Shown here piece by piece: positions 1-8,400 of a DNA stretch of 33,484 bases. The notes beneath the pieces are model-generated. The model searched no databases and was not told the origin of the DNA. It was given only the letters and a program-made list of their open reading frames with translations. The stretch is from Desulfocapsa sp. GTDB taxonomy: Bacteria; Desulfobacterota; Desulfobulbia; Desulfobulbales; Desulfocapsaceae. Each line of letters begins with the position of its first letter. Within the stretch, counting starts at the first letter, position 1. The stretch is taken from positions 1 through 33,484 of the forward strand of contig JAQYVF010000052.1 of assembly GCA_030145625.1 (NCBI GenBank). Direction: 5' to 3'. Both the position numbers and the translations under genes were made by a program.

Positions 1-300
1 AGTCATTACCTCAATCGGATTACCGAATCGCATCAGCGGGCAACTGTGCTCAGTTTTAAAGGACTTGCCTTTAACCTGGCCTATGGCGTGATCGGAGTGC
101 TTTTTGCGGGTTTGATGCAGGAGTTACGAAAGAGTGTGGCAACTTCTCAGCCCGAGCTTGCCCTTCCTCTGCTTGAGGCCCGGGCCTTTCGTGAAGCCAT
201 TGCCTGCTTTCCCTGGTATACCCTTGTCATTCTGGGCCTGATTCTGTGTTTTAGCGCCTGGTCACTGAGAAATTCTGAAGTGCATCGTAAAATCGGCTGA
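1..300 (+). CDS. MFS-type transporter, C-terminal part (truncated by window edge)
   Basis: Frame 1 is open from the first base to the TGA at 298-300, giving 99 codons of a protein whose beginning lies outside the window. The residues NRITESHQRATVLSF followed by a helix (LAYGVIGVLFAGLM), a short polar stretch and a second helix (CFPWYTLVILGLILCFSAW) match the usual end of a major facilitator superfamily permease, where a cytoplasmic loop ending in S-x-Q-R-A-T-V-x-S precedes the last two membrane helices. The substrate cannot be told from this fragment. A GTG at 46 could be taken for a start, but the reading frame and the similarity continue upstream of it, so I treat the gene as partial. Confidence 0.75.
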   Translation, partial: SHYLNRITESHQRATVLSFKGLAFNLAYGVIGVLFAGLMQELRKSVATSQPELALPLLEARAFREAIACFPWYTLVILGLILCFSAWSLRNSEVHRKIG

Positions 301-491
301 GCAGGGAAATACAATTCCCGGCTGCAGGAGAGAGAGTTTCCTGCTGAAGAGAAATGAGAAAGAAGTGGCTTGCTTGGATAGGTTGGGGAACTCCCTGCTG
401 TCCCAGGTATGGCATTACCGCTGCCTGATTTCCCAAGGAGTTGGCACCGGAAAAGCATTAGACATATGGTTAGGAAAATAGTAATATTTTG

Positions 492-515
492 CATATCCAA
501 CGGATATGTTTTTTT
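492..515 (+). terminator. Intrinsic terminator-like hairpin upstream of the PilZ gene
   Basis: A perfect 7-bp stem (CATATCC / GGATATG) with an AAC loop is followed directly by seven T residues. It may end a transcript from the MFS gene or a short RNA made from the 252-bp gap, or attenuate transcription of the PilZ gene, which starts 38 bp further on. It also argues against the longer upstream reading of the PilZ ORF. Confidence 0.6.
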
Positions 516-552
516 CCTATTATTGAAATTCTCCATTACTGTCGATACTATT

Positions 553-894
553 ATGTGGAATGAACGAAGAAACCATCATCGTCGTTTTCTAGATTACCTC
601 CTGGAAATAGAGGGGGAGATGCAAAATGGTCAAGTATTTCAGGAAATGGCCACTCTGGTCAATATCTCTACAGGGGGAGCACTATTTACAACCCTCTACA
701 AGGAACGTTATTTCGTTGGGCAATCCTTGCAGGTCAATCTTTTTTTATCAGAAACGCGAGATGTCAAGGGGGGGATGAAGACCATGGCCCATGTCATCCG
801 CATTAGTGAAAGCAAAGAGAATGAATTGCCCAATAGCATAGCACAGGCCAATATTTCAATACATTTTACTGAACCCTTTCATCTTATTCGGTAA
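553..894 (+). CDS. PilZ-domain protein, probable c-di-GMP receptor
   Basis: A 113-residue protein made almost entirely of one PilZ domain. Both halves of the c-di-GMP signature are visible: an RxxxR motif near the N-terminus (RRNHHRR) and an NxSxxG motif about 35 residues later (NISTGG), followed by a beta-rich body. PilZ domains bind cyclic di-GMP and pass the signal to a partner. The frame is open up to 409, but that extension covers an intrinsic terminator and has no ribosome site, so ATG 553 is preferred. No clear Shine-Dalgarno precedes 553, so the start is the weak point. The adenylate cyclase gene follows after only 22 bp, suggesting a two-gene operon. Confidence 0.75.
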   Translation: MWNERRNHHRRFLDYLLEIEGEMQNGQVFQEMATLVNISTGGALFTTLYKERYFVGQSLQVNLFLSETRDVKGGMKTMAHVIRISESKENELPNSIAQANISIHFTEPFHLIR

Positions 895-916
895 GGGATT
901 AGGACGGAAGAGCGGC

Positions 917-2068
917 ATGAGAACAAGAAAGCAGGAACTTAGCTTTTACAGAAGAATCAGGATTAGTCTGGGATTGATGGGAATTCTTCCATTTCTCCTG
1001 GCCATGTATCTGGTCTTAAAAGAAGTGGGGAAACCGAGCCAGACTATGGTACTGAGTGCGGCCCTGGTTCTCTTTAGTATCCTCATGGGCTTTGTTCTGT
1101 TGCGTAAATCCTCGGATCAGCTTGCCTCCTTGGCAAGAAAGACATCTCTCCCCGGACCCGGGGATATTCCCTTGCCTCTTACTGTGGATGTTGATGGTGA
1201 GCTAAAAGATATTGCCACAAATTTTAATGTCGTGGTTGAACAGCTTAACCAGGCTAACCGGGATATACAGAGTCGGAGTTTCCAGCTCCAGGAATTTGCC
1301 GGCAATCTGTCCGATTCCTATGAACAGCTGGAACGAGAGAATCAGCTGCGTAACCATCTCTGTCGGTATGTCGGTAAGGATCTCGTTGAAAAACTCATGC
1401 TATCCAAAGATGGCCAACTGTTGAAAAACGAGAGAAAAATCGTTACTGTCATGTTTGCAGATATCCGTTCTTTTACAGCAATTTCAGAGCAGATAGAGCC
1501 TGAGGAAGTCCTTGCCATGCTCAATGAGTATTTTACCGCCATGGTGGATATTGTTTTCAAATATGATGGGATGCTTGACAAGTTGGTGGGTGATCAGATT
1601 ATGGCGGTATTTGGTCATATGTCCAATGAAAGGAAGGGCGCCAGGGCTGCTCTACGGGCAGCATTTGAGATGCAGAATGCTGCTGCTGCTTTGATGCGGA
1701 AACGGGCCAAAGATGGGTTGCCTGTATTCAAGATCGGGATCGGTATTAATACCGGTAGTGCCATTCTCGGCAGTGTCGGGTCGGAAAACAGAAAAGATTA
1801 TACAGTAATTGGAGATACCGTGAATGCGGCTGCCCGCCTGGAAAAACATGCAGGGGAGAGGGAAGTGGTTATAGGTGAACGCACCTGTAAACATATACCT
1901 CCGTCCATCTACACCGGCAACAGGCAGGAATTATACATGAAAAATCGTTTGGAGCCTGTTGTCTGCTATACTCTGACTCCGAAAAAAAAGAGAGTTGCCA
2001 AGAGAGTAAAGTCTGAGTCAAAGAAAATGCGTTTACCCCCTCTCCTCCAAGGTGAAGTTGTTTGCTGA
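917..2068 (+). CDS. Membrane-anchored class III adenylate cyclase
   Basis: A 383-residue protein. Two membrane segments (about residues 15-35 and 45-63) are followed by a HAMP-like and coiled-coil linker (70-165) and a class III nucleotide cyclase domain (about 170-355). Catalytic residues are in place: metal-binding Asp182 (FADIRSF) and Asp226 (KLVGD), adenine-binding Lys222, Asp294 in KDYTVIGD at the base-selecting position, and the transition-state pair Asn303 and Arg307 (NAAARLE). Lys plus Asp point to ATP rather than GTP, so cAMP is the expected product. A GGAAGAG sequence lies ahead of ATG 917. The C-terminal tail is Lys/Arg-rich. The PilZ gene just upstream suggests that c-di-GMP and cAMP signalling meet here (inference). 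Confidence 0.88.
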   Translation: MRTRKQELSFYRRIRISLGLMGILPFLLAMYLVLKEVGKPSQTMVLSAALVLFSILMGFVLLRKSSDQLASLARKTSLPGPGDIPLPLTVDVDGELKDIATNFNVVVEQLNQANRDIQSRSFQLQEFAGNLSDSYEQLERENQLRNHLCRYVGKDLVEKLMLSKDGQLLKNERKIVTVMFADIRSFTAISEQIEPEEVLAMLNEYFTAMVDIVFKYDGMLDKLVGDQIMAVFGHMSNERKGARAALRAAFEMQNAAAALMRKRAKDGLPVFKIGIGINTGSAILGSVGSENRKDYTVIGDTVNAAARLEKHAGEREVVIGERTCKHIPPSIYTGNRQELYMKNRLEPVVCYTLTPKKKRVAKRVKSESKKMRLPPLLQGEVVC

Positions 2069-2078
2069 AGGGAGGGAG

Positions 2079-2882
2079 CTATTTTTCGGTCTGCTCTCGT
2101 TTTTTGTTTTGCATTGTCTCTTCAATGGCTGTGAAGTTGAGGGTACTGTGTACCGTCATCAGGGGAAAGATCATGGCCATGAGAAAGATGTTGAGGACCG
2201 GGACAACACTGACCAGGGCCGGGAAAACACCCAATCGGAAGGATGGTGTGCTGTGGCTGCGTAACCAGTTGATCTTCCGTCCCAGACTCCAGCGCCTGCG
2301 AGAGGTCGGATAGTCCACAAACATGAGCGCAGAGTAGTAGGTATAGAGGAGAAAGACCACAATTTGCCCGATTCCTGGAATGAAGTTGGCCGCCAGTGCC
2401 GCGATGGTTACCAGGATTCCGAAACCGGCAATTTTCAACCCTTCAAAGAGATCAATAAGTATTCCCTTGATATTCAGAGCTGCATCTGCTTCAAAATGCT
2501 CACCTGCATGTATCTTTTCCGCTGTCGTACTGAGAAAGACGTAACCGGGAGAGGAGAGAGTGTAGGCAACGAGAAAGGCCAGATAAAAGGCGACGATACG
2601 GCTGATAATCAGAAAAAGCCATTTGACAACCATCCACCCTATATATTTCGTCCATCCCCAAATGCCTGCAGCCTCAGGCTGAGTCAGGAAGAAATTTCCA
2701 GTAAGGCCGTCCACAAAATCAACGGTGAGGAGGTAGCCTGCCCAGGTGAAGGCCATGGTCATCAGGATGAGGAATGCACTCCAGGCCATCAGGCGCTTGG
2801 AGCGCAGGATAAAGGCAAAGGAGTAGGAGAGCGGGATCCATTTTGCCGGTGCGGAGATTCTTGGAGTGTTGTTGTTATCCAT
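2079..2882 (-). CDS. EI24/CysZ-like integral membrane protein
   Basis: A 267-residue polytopic membrane protein of the EI24 (DUF540) family, which includes the sulfate permease CysZ. Hydrophobic helices lie near residues 32-55, 80-110, 150-190 and 225-250. The C-terminal half carries the family-typical pattern: a loop after PGIGQ, a D-Y-P segment (MFVDYPTSRR), a basic WSLGRK stretch and a final helix with PVLNIFLM. Similarity to the family is clear, but CysZ function is only a possibility, because no sulfate-assimilation genes lie nearby and many EI24 proteins are uncharacterised. The gene converges on the cyclase with 10 bp between stop codons. No obvious ribosome site precedes the start. 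Confidence 0.7.
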   Translation of the reverse strand: MDNNNTPRISAPAKWIPLSYSFAFILRSKRLMAWSAFLILMTMAFTWAGYLLTVDFVDGLTGNFFLTQPEAAGIWGWTKYIGWMVVKWLFLIISRIVAFYLAFLVAYTLSSPGYVFLSTTAEKIHAGEHFEADAALNIKGILIDLFEGLKIAGFGILVTIAALAANFIPGIGQIVVFLLYTYYSALMFVDYPTSRRRWSLGRKINWLRSHSTPSFRLGVFPALVSVVPVLNIFLMAMIFPLMTVHSTLNFTAIEETMQNKKREQTEK

Positions 2883-3053
2883 GAGAGAGGTGTCTTTAGG
2901 GTGAGAGTTATAAGTGTAATGAAAAACAATTGTTGTATACAGTAGGACTTTTTGGGAAGGGAGTAAAGGGCGATGCTGTTCTTTTGCAGGGGGATATGAT
3001 AGAGTCCTGTTGGTGTTCAGAACTATAAGTATTATTTAAGGAATCGGATTCGC

Positions 3054-4418
3054 ATGGGAAAGAAACAGGACAAGGCTTTTGTCTGTATCGATTGCGGTGC
3101 GGATTTCAGCCGCTGGCTTGGACAATGCAGTGTCTGCAGAGAGTGGAACACGGTGAAAGAGGTGCGCCTGGGCAGGAGTAGTGTCGATCGTGCTCGCGGC
3201 TACAGTGGCAAACGTTCCACTGTGCAACTGCTTTCTGAGGTTGACCGCAGTCGTGCCGAAAGGATTTCAACCGGAATTGTAGAATTTGACCGGGTTCTGG
3301 GGCAGGGAATTGTCTGCGGTTCAGTGGTCCTTATCGGCGGAGCTCCGGGAGCGGGTAAATCAACACTCCTCCTTCAGGCCCTGGCCAATGGTGCTCATGC
3401 CGGAATACCTGTACTCTATGTCTCTGGAGAGGAGTCACCCCAGCAGATAGCTGGACGGGCCTATCGACTTGGCCTTCCGGTGGATAATATCAAGATGCTG
3501 GCAGAGACCTCCGTTGAGGAGATCTGCGTAGTGCTTGATGAGGAAAAACCGCAGATTGTGGTCATTGATTCCATCCAGGTGGTGCACACCAAGGGATCCG
3601 AATCTGCCCCCGGCTCCATTTCTCAGGTACGCGAATCTGCTGCTGCCTTGACCCAGTATGCCAAAGAGACCAATACTTCCATTTTTATGGTGGGTCATGT
3701 GACCAAGGATCATTCCCTGGCCGGTCCCATGACACTCAGTCATATCGTGGATGCCCAGGTAGTCCTCTCATCTACTGATGATGCCCGCTACCGGATCCTG
3801 CGGGCGGATAAGAATCGGTTTGGCAGTGTCGGGGAGCTTGGGTTTTTTGCCATGACCGACACCGGTCTCAAGGAGGTGAAAAATCCCTCTGCCATGTTTC
3901 TTTCACGATCCGGCAGTGAATCTTCCGGCAGTGTGGTAACGGTTATCTGGGAGGGAACCAGACCTCTGCTCGTGGAAATACAGGCGCTGGTTACTGAAAG
4001 TCAGTCTGGCAATCCCAGGCGGCTGGCAGTGGGCATGGATCAGAACAGGATCGCAATGTTGCTGGCAGTCCTGGCCAAGCACGGAGGGATGGGAACTGCC
4101 AGTGATGAGGTGTATGTCAACGTGGTGGGAGGAATACGGATCTACGAGACCAGTTCCGACTTGGCAGCGGTGATGGGTATTGTCTCCAGTTTGAGGGACA
4201 GGGTTATCCCCCATGACTCCCTCTACTTCGGTGAGATCGGGCTCAGCGGCGAGATTCGGCCGGTGGCCAATGGTGAGGCCAGGTTAAAAGAGGCTGCCAA
4301 GCATGGTTTCCGTCGAGCTGTAATCCCTCGGGCCAACGCACCGAAGCACGCTGTTGAGGGATTGGAGATTGTACCCGTATCCAGTCTGGTGGAGGCTCTT
4401 GAGGTATTTATTGGCTAG
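3054..4418 (+). CDS. radA: DNA repair protein RadA (RadA/Sms)
   Basis: A 454-residue protein, the normal length for RadA. It starts with a C4 zinc finger (CIDCG...CSVC within the first 35 residues), then a RecA-like ATPase core with Walker A GGAPGAGKST and Walker B VVIDSIQ, the RadA-specific KNRFG motif, and a Lon-protease-like C-terminal domain (GEIGLSGEIRPV). RadA is a branch-migration helicase that extends recombination intermediates with RecA. AAGGA at 3039-3043 is placed correctly for ATG 3054. The TAG stop lies at the edge of a fold-back repeat (4417-4559), whose first bases AG are the last two bases of the stop codon. Confidence 0.95.
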   Translation: MGKKQDKAFVCIDCGADFSRWLGQCSVCREWNTVKEVRLGRSSVDRARGYSGKRSTVQLLSEVDRSRAERISTGIVEFDRVLGQGIVCGSVVLIGGAPGAGKSTLLLQALANGAHAGIPVLYVSGEESPQQIAGRAYRLGLPVDNIKMLAETSVEEICVVLDEEKPQIVVIDSIQVVHTKGSESAPGSISQVRESAAALTQYAKETNTSIFMVGHVTKDHSLAGPMTLSHIVDAQVVLSSTDDARYRILRADKNRFGSVGELGFFAMTDTGLKEVKNPSAMFLSRSGSESSGSVVTVIWEGTRPLLVEIQALVTESQSGNPRRLAVGMDQNRIAMLLAVLAKHGGMGTASDEVYVNVVGGIRIYETSSDLAAVMGIVSSLRDRVIPHDSLYFGEIGLSGEIRPVANGEARLKEAAKHGFRRAVIPRANAPKHAVEGLEIVPVSSLVEALEVFIG

Positions 4419-4559
4419 GAGCCTGTCTGAGAATGCCCTTTCTCCCCAACTCTTCGGAATTCTCAAAGAATAATGCTCGCAATATCAAACATATGGCTGT
4501 GCTTATTTTTTGAGAATTTCTCGCTTTGAGAAGAAATCCCTATTCTCGGACAAGCTCCT
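4417..4559 (+). repeat. Fold-back element D (143 bp, divergent member of the palindromic family)
   Basis: The ends are imperfect inverted repeats: aggagcctgtctgagaat on the left pairs with attctcggacaagctcct on the right (16 of 18 positions). Inside the ends the two arms keep pairing, for example TTCTCAAAGAATAA on the left against a near-identical reverse complement on the right, so the unit can fold into one long hairpin. It shares the central motif AATATCAAACA(T/G)ATG and the CTCTTCG block with the elements at 5317, 15586 and 24340, but has different termini. There is no ORF, so if mobile it is non-autonomous (MITE-like). Its left end overlaps the radA stop codon. Confidence 0.75.
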
Positions 4560-4678
4560 GGTGCCTGTCCTAACTGGTTAAAAGATGATGAGCAGAATGC
4601 TTTCTTTTTGTATAAAAACGTTTTGTTACGTTGGTCACGGTGAACAAGAGAAGTATAAATTTGAACAGAGAGGATTTC

Positions 4679-5296
4679 ATGGATTTTAAAATGCATCTGG
4701 AAACTGCATGGCAGAATACGCTGCAGTTTATCGTCCCGGTCATTCTGCTGACCCTGGTACAAATGGTGGTGGCAATTTTTAGTCTGGGTATTTTGCTCCC
4801 TGTCACGACAGCCGGATATATGCAGTCCCTGCTTCTTGCCTTGCGTGATGGGCGTGAGCCAAAGATCGGTGATCTCTTCTCCGAGATGCGCCTCTTTCTT
4901 CCCCTCTTTCTCTTTGGGTTAGTGGCCATGCTGGCCGTGACTTTAGGGTTTGCCCTCTTCATTCTCCCAGGTTTTCTTGTTACCTTATTCATTGTTTTTG
5001 CCACCATCTATGTCGTGCCTTTGATGACGGATCAGAAAATGGGATTGCTCGATGCCCTGAAAGGATCTTGGGAAATGGCGATGAGAGAGCCTTTGGCGGA
5101 TCAGATCATCCTTATGGTCCTCTACATGGTCCTTATTTCCCTGGGCAGCTCCATTGCTGTGGCCGTACTTTTTACTCAACCTCTGGCCACCTTTCTGGTG
5201 CTGTCGGTCTATGAAGAACGCCTCAATGGGAAACAGGATGTTATAGAACAGGGGCCTTCCGTTCCTCCCCCTCCTCCTACCGATAAAGAGGTGTAA
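4679..5296 (+). CDS. Small polytopic membrane protein of unknown function
   Basis: A 205-residue protein. ATG 4679 is chosen over an in-frame GTG at 4631 because GAGAGG lies five bases ahead of it. It has about five hydrophobic segments (roughly residues 14-37, 40-60, 75-110, 112-125 and 150-185) and a Pro-rich tail (PSVPPPPPTDKEV). The arrangement, with a G-L-L-D-A-L-K-G-S-W motif between helices, recalls the DUF975 / glycerophosphodiesterase membrane-domain type of bacterial membrane proteins. I do not recognise a specific family and no function can be given. The gene stands alone between fold-back elements D and A, so it probably forms its own short transcript. Confidence 0.7.
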   Translation: MDFKMHLETAWQNTLQFIVPVILLTLVQMVVAIFSLGILLPVTTAGYMQSLLLALRDGREPKIGDLFSEMRLFLPLFLFGLVAMLAVTLGFALFILPGFLVTLFIVFATIYVVPLMTDQKMGLLDALKGSWEMAMREPLADQIILMVLYMVLISLGSSIAVAVLFTQPLATFLVLSVYEERLNGKQDVIEQGPSVPPPPPTDKEV

Positions 5297-5316
5297 AGGA
5301 GAGTGGAAAGTTTATA

Positions 5317-5456
5317 GGCCACCTTGCAAAATTGCCTTTTCGCCCAAACTCTTCGTCGTGAGAAAAATTTTATCCTTGGAATATTTAATATATGCCTGCG
5401 GTAAAATCTTTCTCATGCCTCGATTTTGAACGAAAATTCGAAATTTTCAAGGAACC
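5317..5456 (+). repeat. Fold-back element A (140 bp)
   Basis: The left arm begins GGCCACCTTGCAAAATTGCC and the right arm, read on the other strand, begins GGTTCCTTGAAAATTTCG. The two match imperfectly along their whole length (CTTG-AAAATT, TTTTCG, CAAA, TGAGAAA-ATTTTA, ATAT), so the element is one long hairpin centred near 5386. It is nearly identical to element C (24340-24480) and to the reverse complement of element B (15586-15725). It fills most of the gap between the membrane protein gene and the radical SAM gene, so it lies in that gene's upstream region. Confidence 0.85.
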
Positions 5457-5496
5457 TTATAGAGAAGGGAAGGGCTCGTAAAGGGGATGTAGATTG

Positions 5497-8400
5497 ATGG
5501 AAATGCAAAAAGATGAAGTTGAAAAAGGTGTTGCTGAGATTCTGGGTTGGCAGCGTTTCGAATGGGAAGGGCATACGCTCTATGTCCAGCCAGATATCCC
5601 GGACTGGGTTGTTGTCTCTGGAGCAAGCGATCGGCTTCTTGGGGATGGAGAAAGAGGCACTGACAACTTTTATGCTCTGGATCGGCTGGTTGGTGCTCTG
5701 GAGGCAGAGCCCATACGTCCTTATCGGGGACGAGAATCGGCGCTGACGCTGGACCGTCTCAAAGAATGCTGGGTTCATCTTACCGATGCCTGTAATCTCA
5801 GCTGTCGTCACTGTCTCTTTGCCGCGTCTCCTACCAAAACAAGGAGCCTGGAAGCTGAGTGTCTGCAGGAGACAGTGGACCAGGCCCTGGCTTTGGGTTG
5901 CCGTCTCTTCTCCTTCACAGGCGGAGAGCCCTTCCTCTATCCTGATTTTCTTTCATTTTTGCGCAGCTTGCTGGAGGGAAACCAGGATGTCCATGTTGCA
6001 ATTCTGACCAACGGTATGCTGTTGGACCGGTATCTTGATGAGCTCAAAGGAATGGATCATCTCCATCTGCAGGTGAGTCTTGACGGACTGGAGACTGCTC
6101 ATGACAGATTGCGGGGTCACGGCAGTTATCGTAAGCTCATGGAAAATCTCAGAGCCCTTCAGGAGGCGGAGATTCCGGTTACCCTTTCAGTGGCACTCAG
6201 TCGTGAAAATATAGAGGATCTTCCGCAGCTGGTGGACGTGGCCGTAGAAGTGGGGGCCGCAAGTATCCACCTCCTCTATCACTTTATCAGGGGGAAGGGG
6301 AGCCGGGAGCAGTTTATCGATAGTGATACCATCTTTCCTCAGCTCCTTGCCGCCTGGCGGCGGGCAGATGAACTGGGACTGACCATCGATAATATCGAGA
6401 CCCTGCGCAGCCAGGTCTTTTCTACCCCCGGCACCCGCTATGACCTCTCCAACACGGGTTGGGAGTCGCTGGCTGTGGGACCGGACAAAAAAATCTATCC
6501 GTCACCGGCCCTGGTTGGGATGAAGGAATGTGTCTGCGGCAGCCTGGATCAGGGCTTGGCAGAGGTCTGGCGCACGAGTCCGGTCCTGGAAGGACTGCGT
6601 CGGAGTTCGTTGATTGATTCTTCTGCCTATCAGCTCAATCCTCTTAAGTTTCTGGTGGGCGGTGGCGATATCGACCACAGTTTCATGCACAGCGGCCATT
6701 GGGTGGGACATGATCCCTATGTGGAACTTTATAATCGTATTGCCCTCCAGCTTATTGTTGATCAGGCCAAGCGCTACAGGAGTGGTGAAAACAGCGCGAT
6801 CCGACTGCGTATGGGGGATGTCCGTTATGATTGTCCTGGCGAAGAAGCGAGTTCCGATGTGGCCTTGACCCACTGCAACTGTTTGATATCTCTGGCCTCT
6901 GACACTGGGCATAGTTCGGTTCGGGACTTTTATAGTCAGGCTGCATTGGCTGCCAATGAGGAGATTGTCAACCCCCTTGCCCCTGCTCAGGCCGAGGCGG
7001 AGTTTATTCCCAGTGAGACCCGTGAGCGTTCCTACGGCTGCGGCAGCCCGGTGACCGATGGTGCCCCGCAAGAGGGCGAGACCCTGGTTGATCTCGGATC
7101 TGGTTCCGGAGTTGAGTGTTTTATGGCCTCTTCTTCGGTGGGTCGAAGCGGTAAGGTCTACGGGATTGATATGACCGATGAGATGCTGCATCTGGCTAAT
7201 GATACACGAGCTGAAGTGGCAACGCGTCTGGGCTATGACAATGTGGAGTTTCGCAAAGGATTTCTTGAGCAGATCCCCTTAGACGATGGGGTGGCGGACG
7301 TGGTCATCTCCAACTGTGTCATCAATCTCAGTCCTGACAAGCGGATGACTTATCAGGAGGTCTTCCGTATACTCAGGCCTGGGGGCAGGTTGGTGGTCTC
7401 GGACATAGTTACTGACACAGCTATCCCCCTTGGAATACGAAATAATGTTCGTTATCGTGGCGAATGTCTGGGCGGGGCCATGCAGCAGGAGGAACTGGTG
7501 AGCATGATGGAGGCGGCAGGATTTGGCTCCATTCGTTTTCTCAAGCGTTTCCCCTATCGACAGGTGGAGGGGATGGACTTTTTTTCTCTAACCTATCAGG
7601 CAGAGCGCCCTGTTGGTGTCGGGAAGGAAGAGGGGAAAGTGGACGTGGTCTACAGAGGTCCCTTTGGTGCCGTATATACTGAATCCGGCATCCTTCTGGT
7701 CAAGGGAAGACGCACCGCTATCCCAGCTCCAGAGGTGTCTTTACTGGATGATTCCGTCTTTGTCCTGGATGGCCAGGGAGCTGTGACTAACCTGGTGATG
7801 GAGAATTCCTGCTGTGCTCCGCAGGTCGAAATTGGTCTGGCTCGGAGTGGCTGCGACACCGATACCGGAGGATGCTGCGAGAGCAGTGAAGGGTTGCCGG
7901 AGAAAGAGCGGAAAGGCGAGGGCTGCATGGTCTGCGGTGAGGATGTGCATTATTTTACCGAGAATAGGGAGATGCGTTGTAGCTATTGCGGACGTGTTCG
8001 GTCTGCGAATGCCTGCTGTGAACAGGACCATTTTGTCTGTGACAACTGTCACCGGGAAAACGGAATCGAGGTGATCAAAGCGATCTGCACCAGCACGGAG
8101 GAGAAAGATCTTATCAATTTGCTCGAACTGATTCGCAGTCATCCGGCCATCCCCATGCACGGTCCGGAGCACCATGCCATGATTCCGGGTATCATCCTGG
8201 CCTGTTATCGAAACTGCGGTGGAGAGCTCAAGGGTGAGAGTATTCTTACCGGGATTGGACGGGGGGCTGATATCCCAGGCGGGGTCTGTGGCTTCTGGGG
8301 GGCCTGCGGGGCAGCGGTTGGCGCAGGAATCGCAGTGTCCACCATCCTGGCAGCCACTCCCCTTACTCCTGCATCCAGGCAGACTGCTCAGGGGTTCAGT

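Noticed and set aside
409-552. N-terminal extension of the PilZ ORF with a hydrophobic segment
   Set aside because: The segment is the translation of an intrinsic terminator and T-run and has no ribosome site.
4417-5456. CRISPR array or direct-repeat locus suggested by repeated blocks
   Set aside because: The units are separate palindromic elements with no regular spacers and no cas genes.
6502-7191. 229-codon minus-strand ORF inside the radical SAM fusion gene
   Set aside because: It is a shadow of the strongly supported plus-strand coding frame, with no domain or ribosome site.
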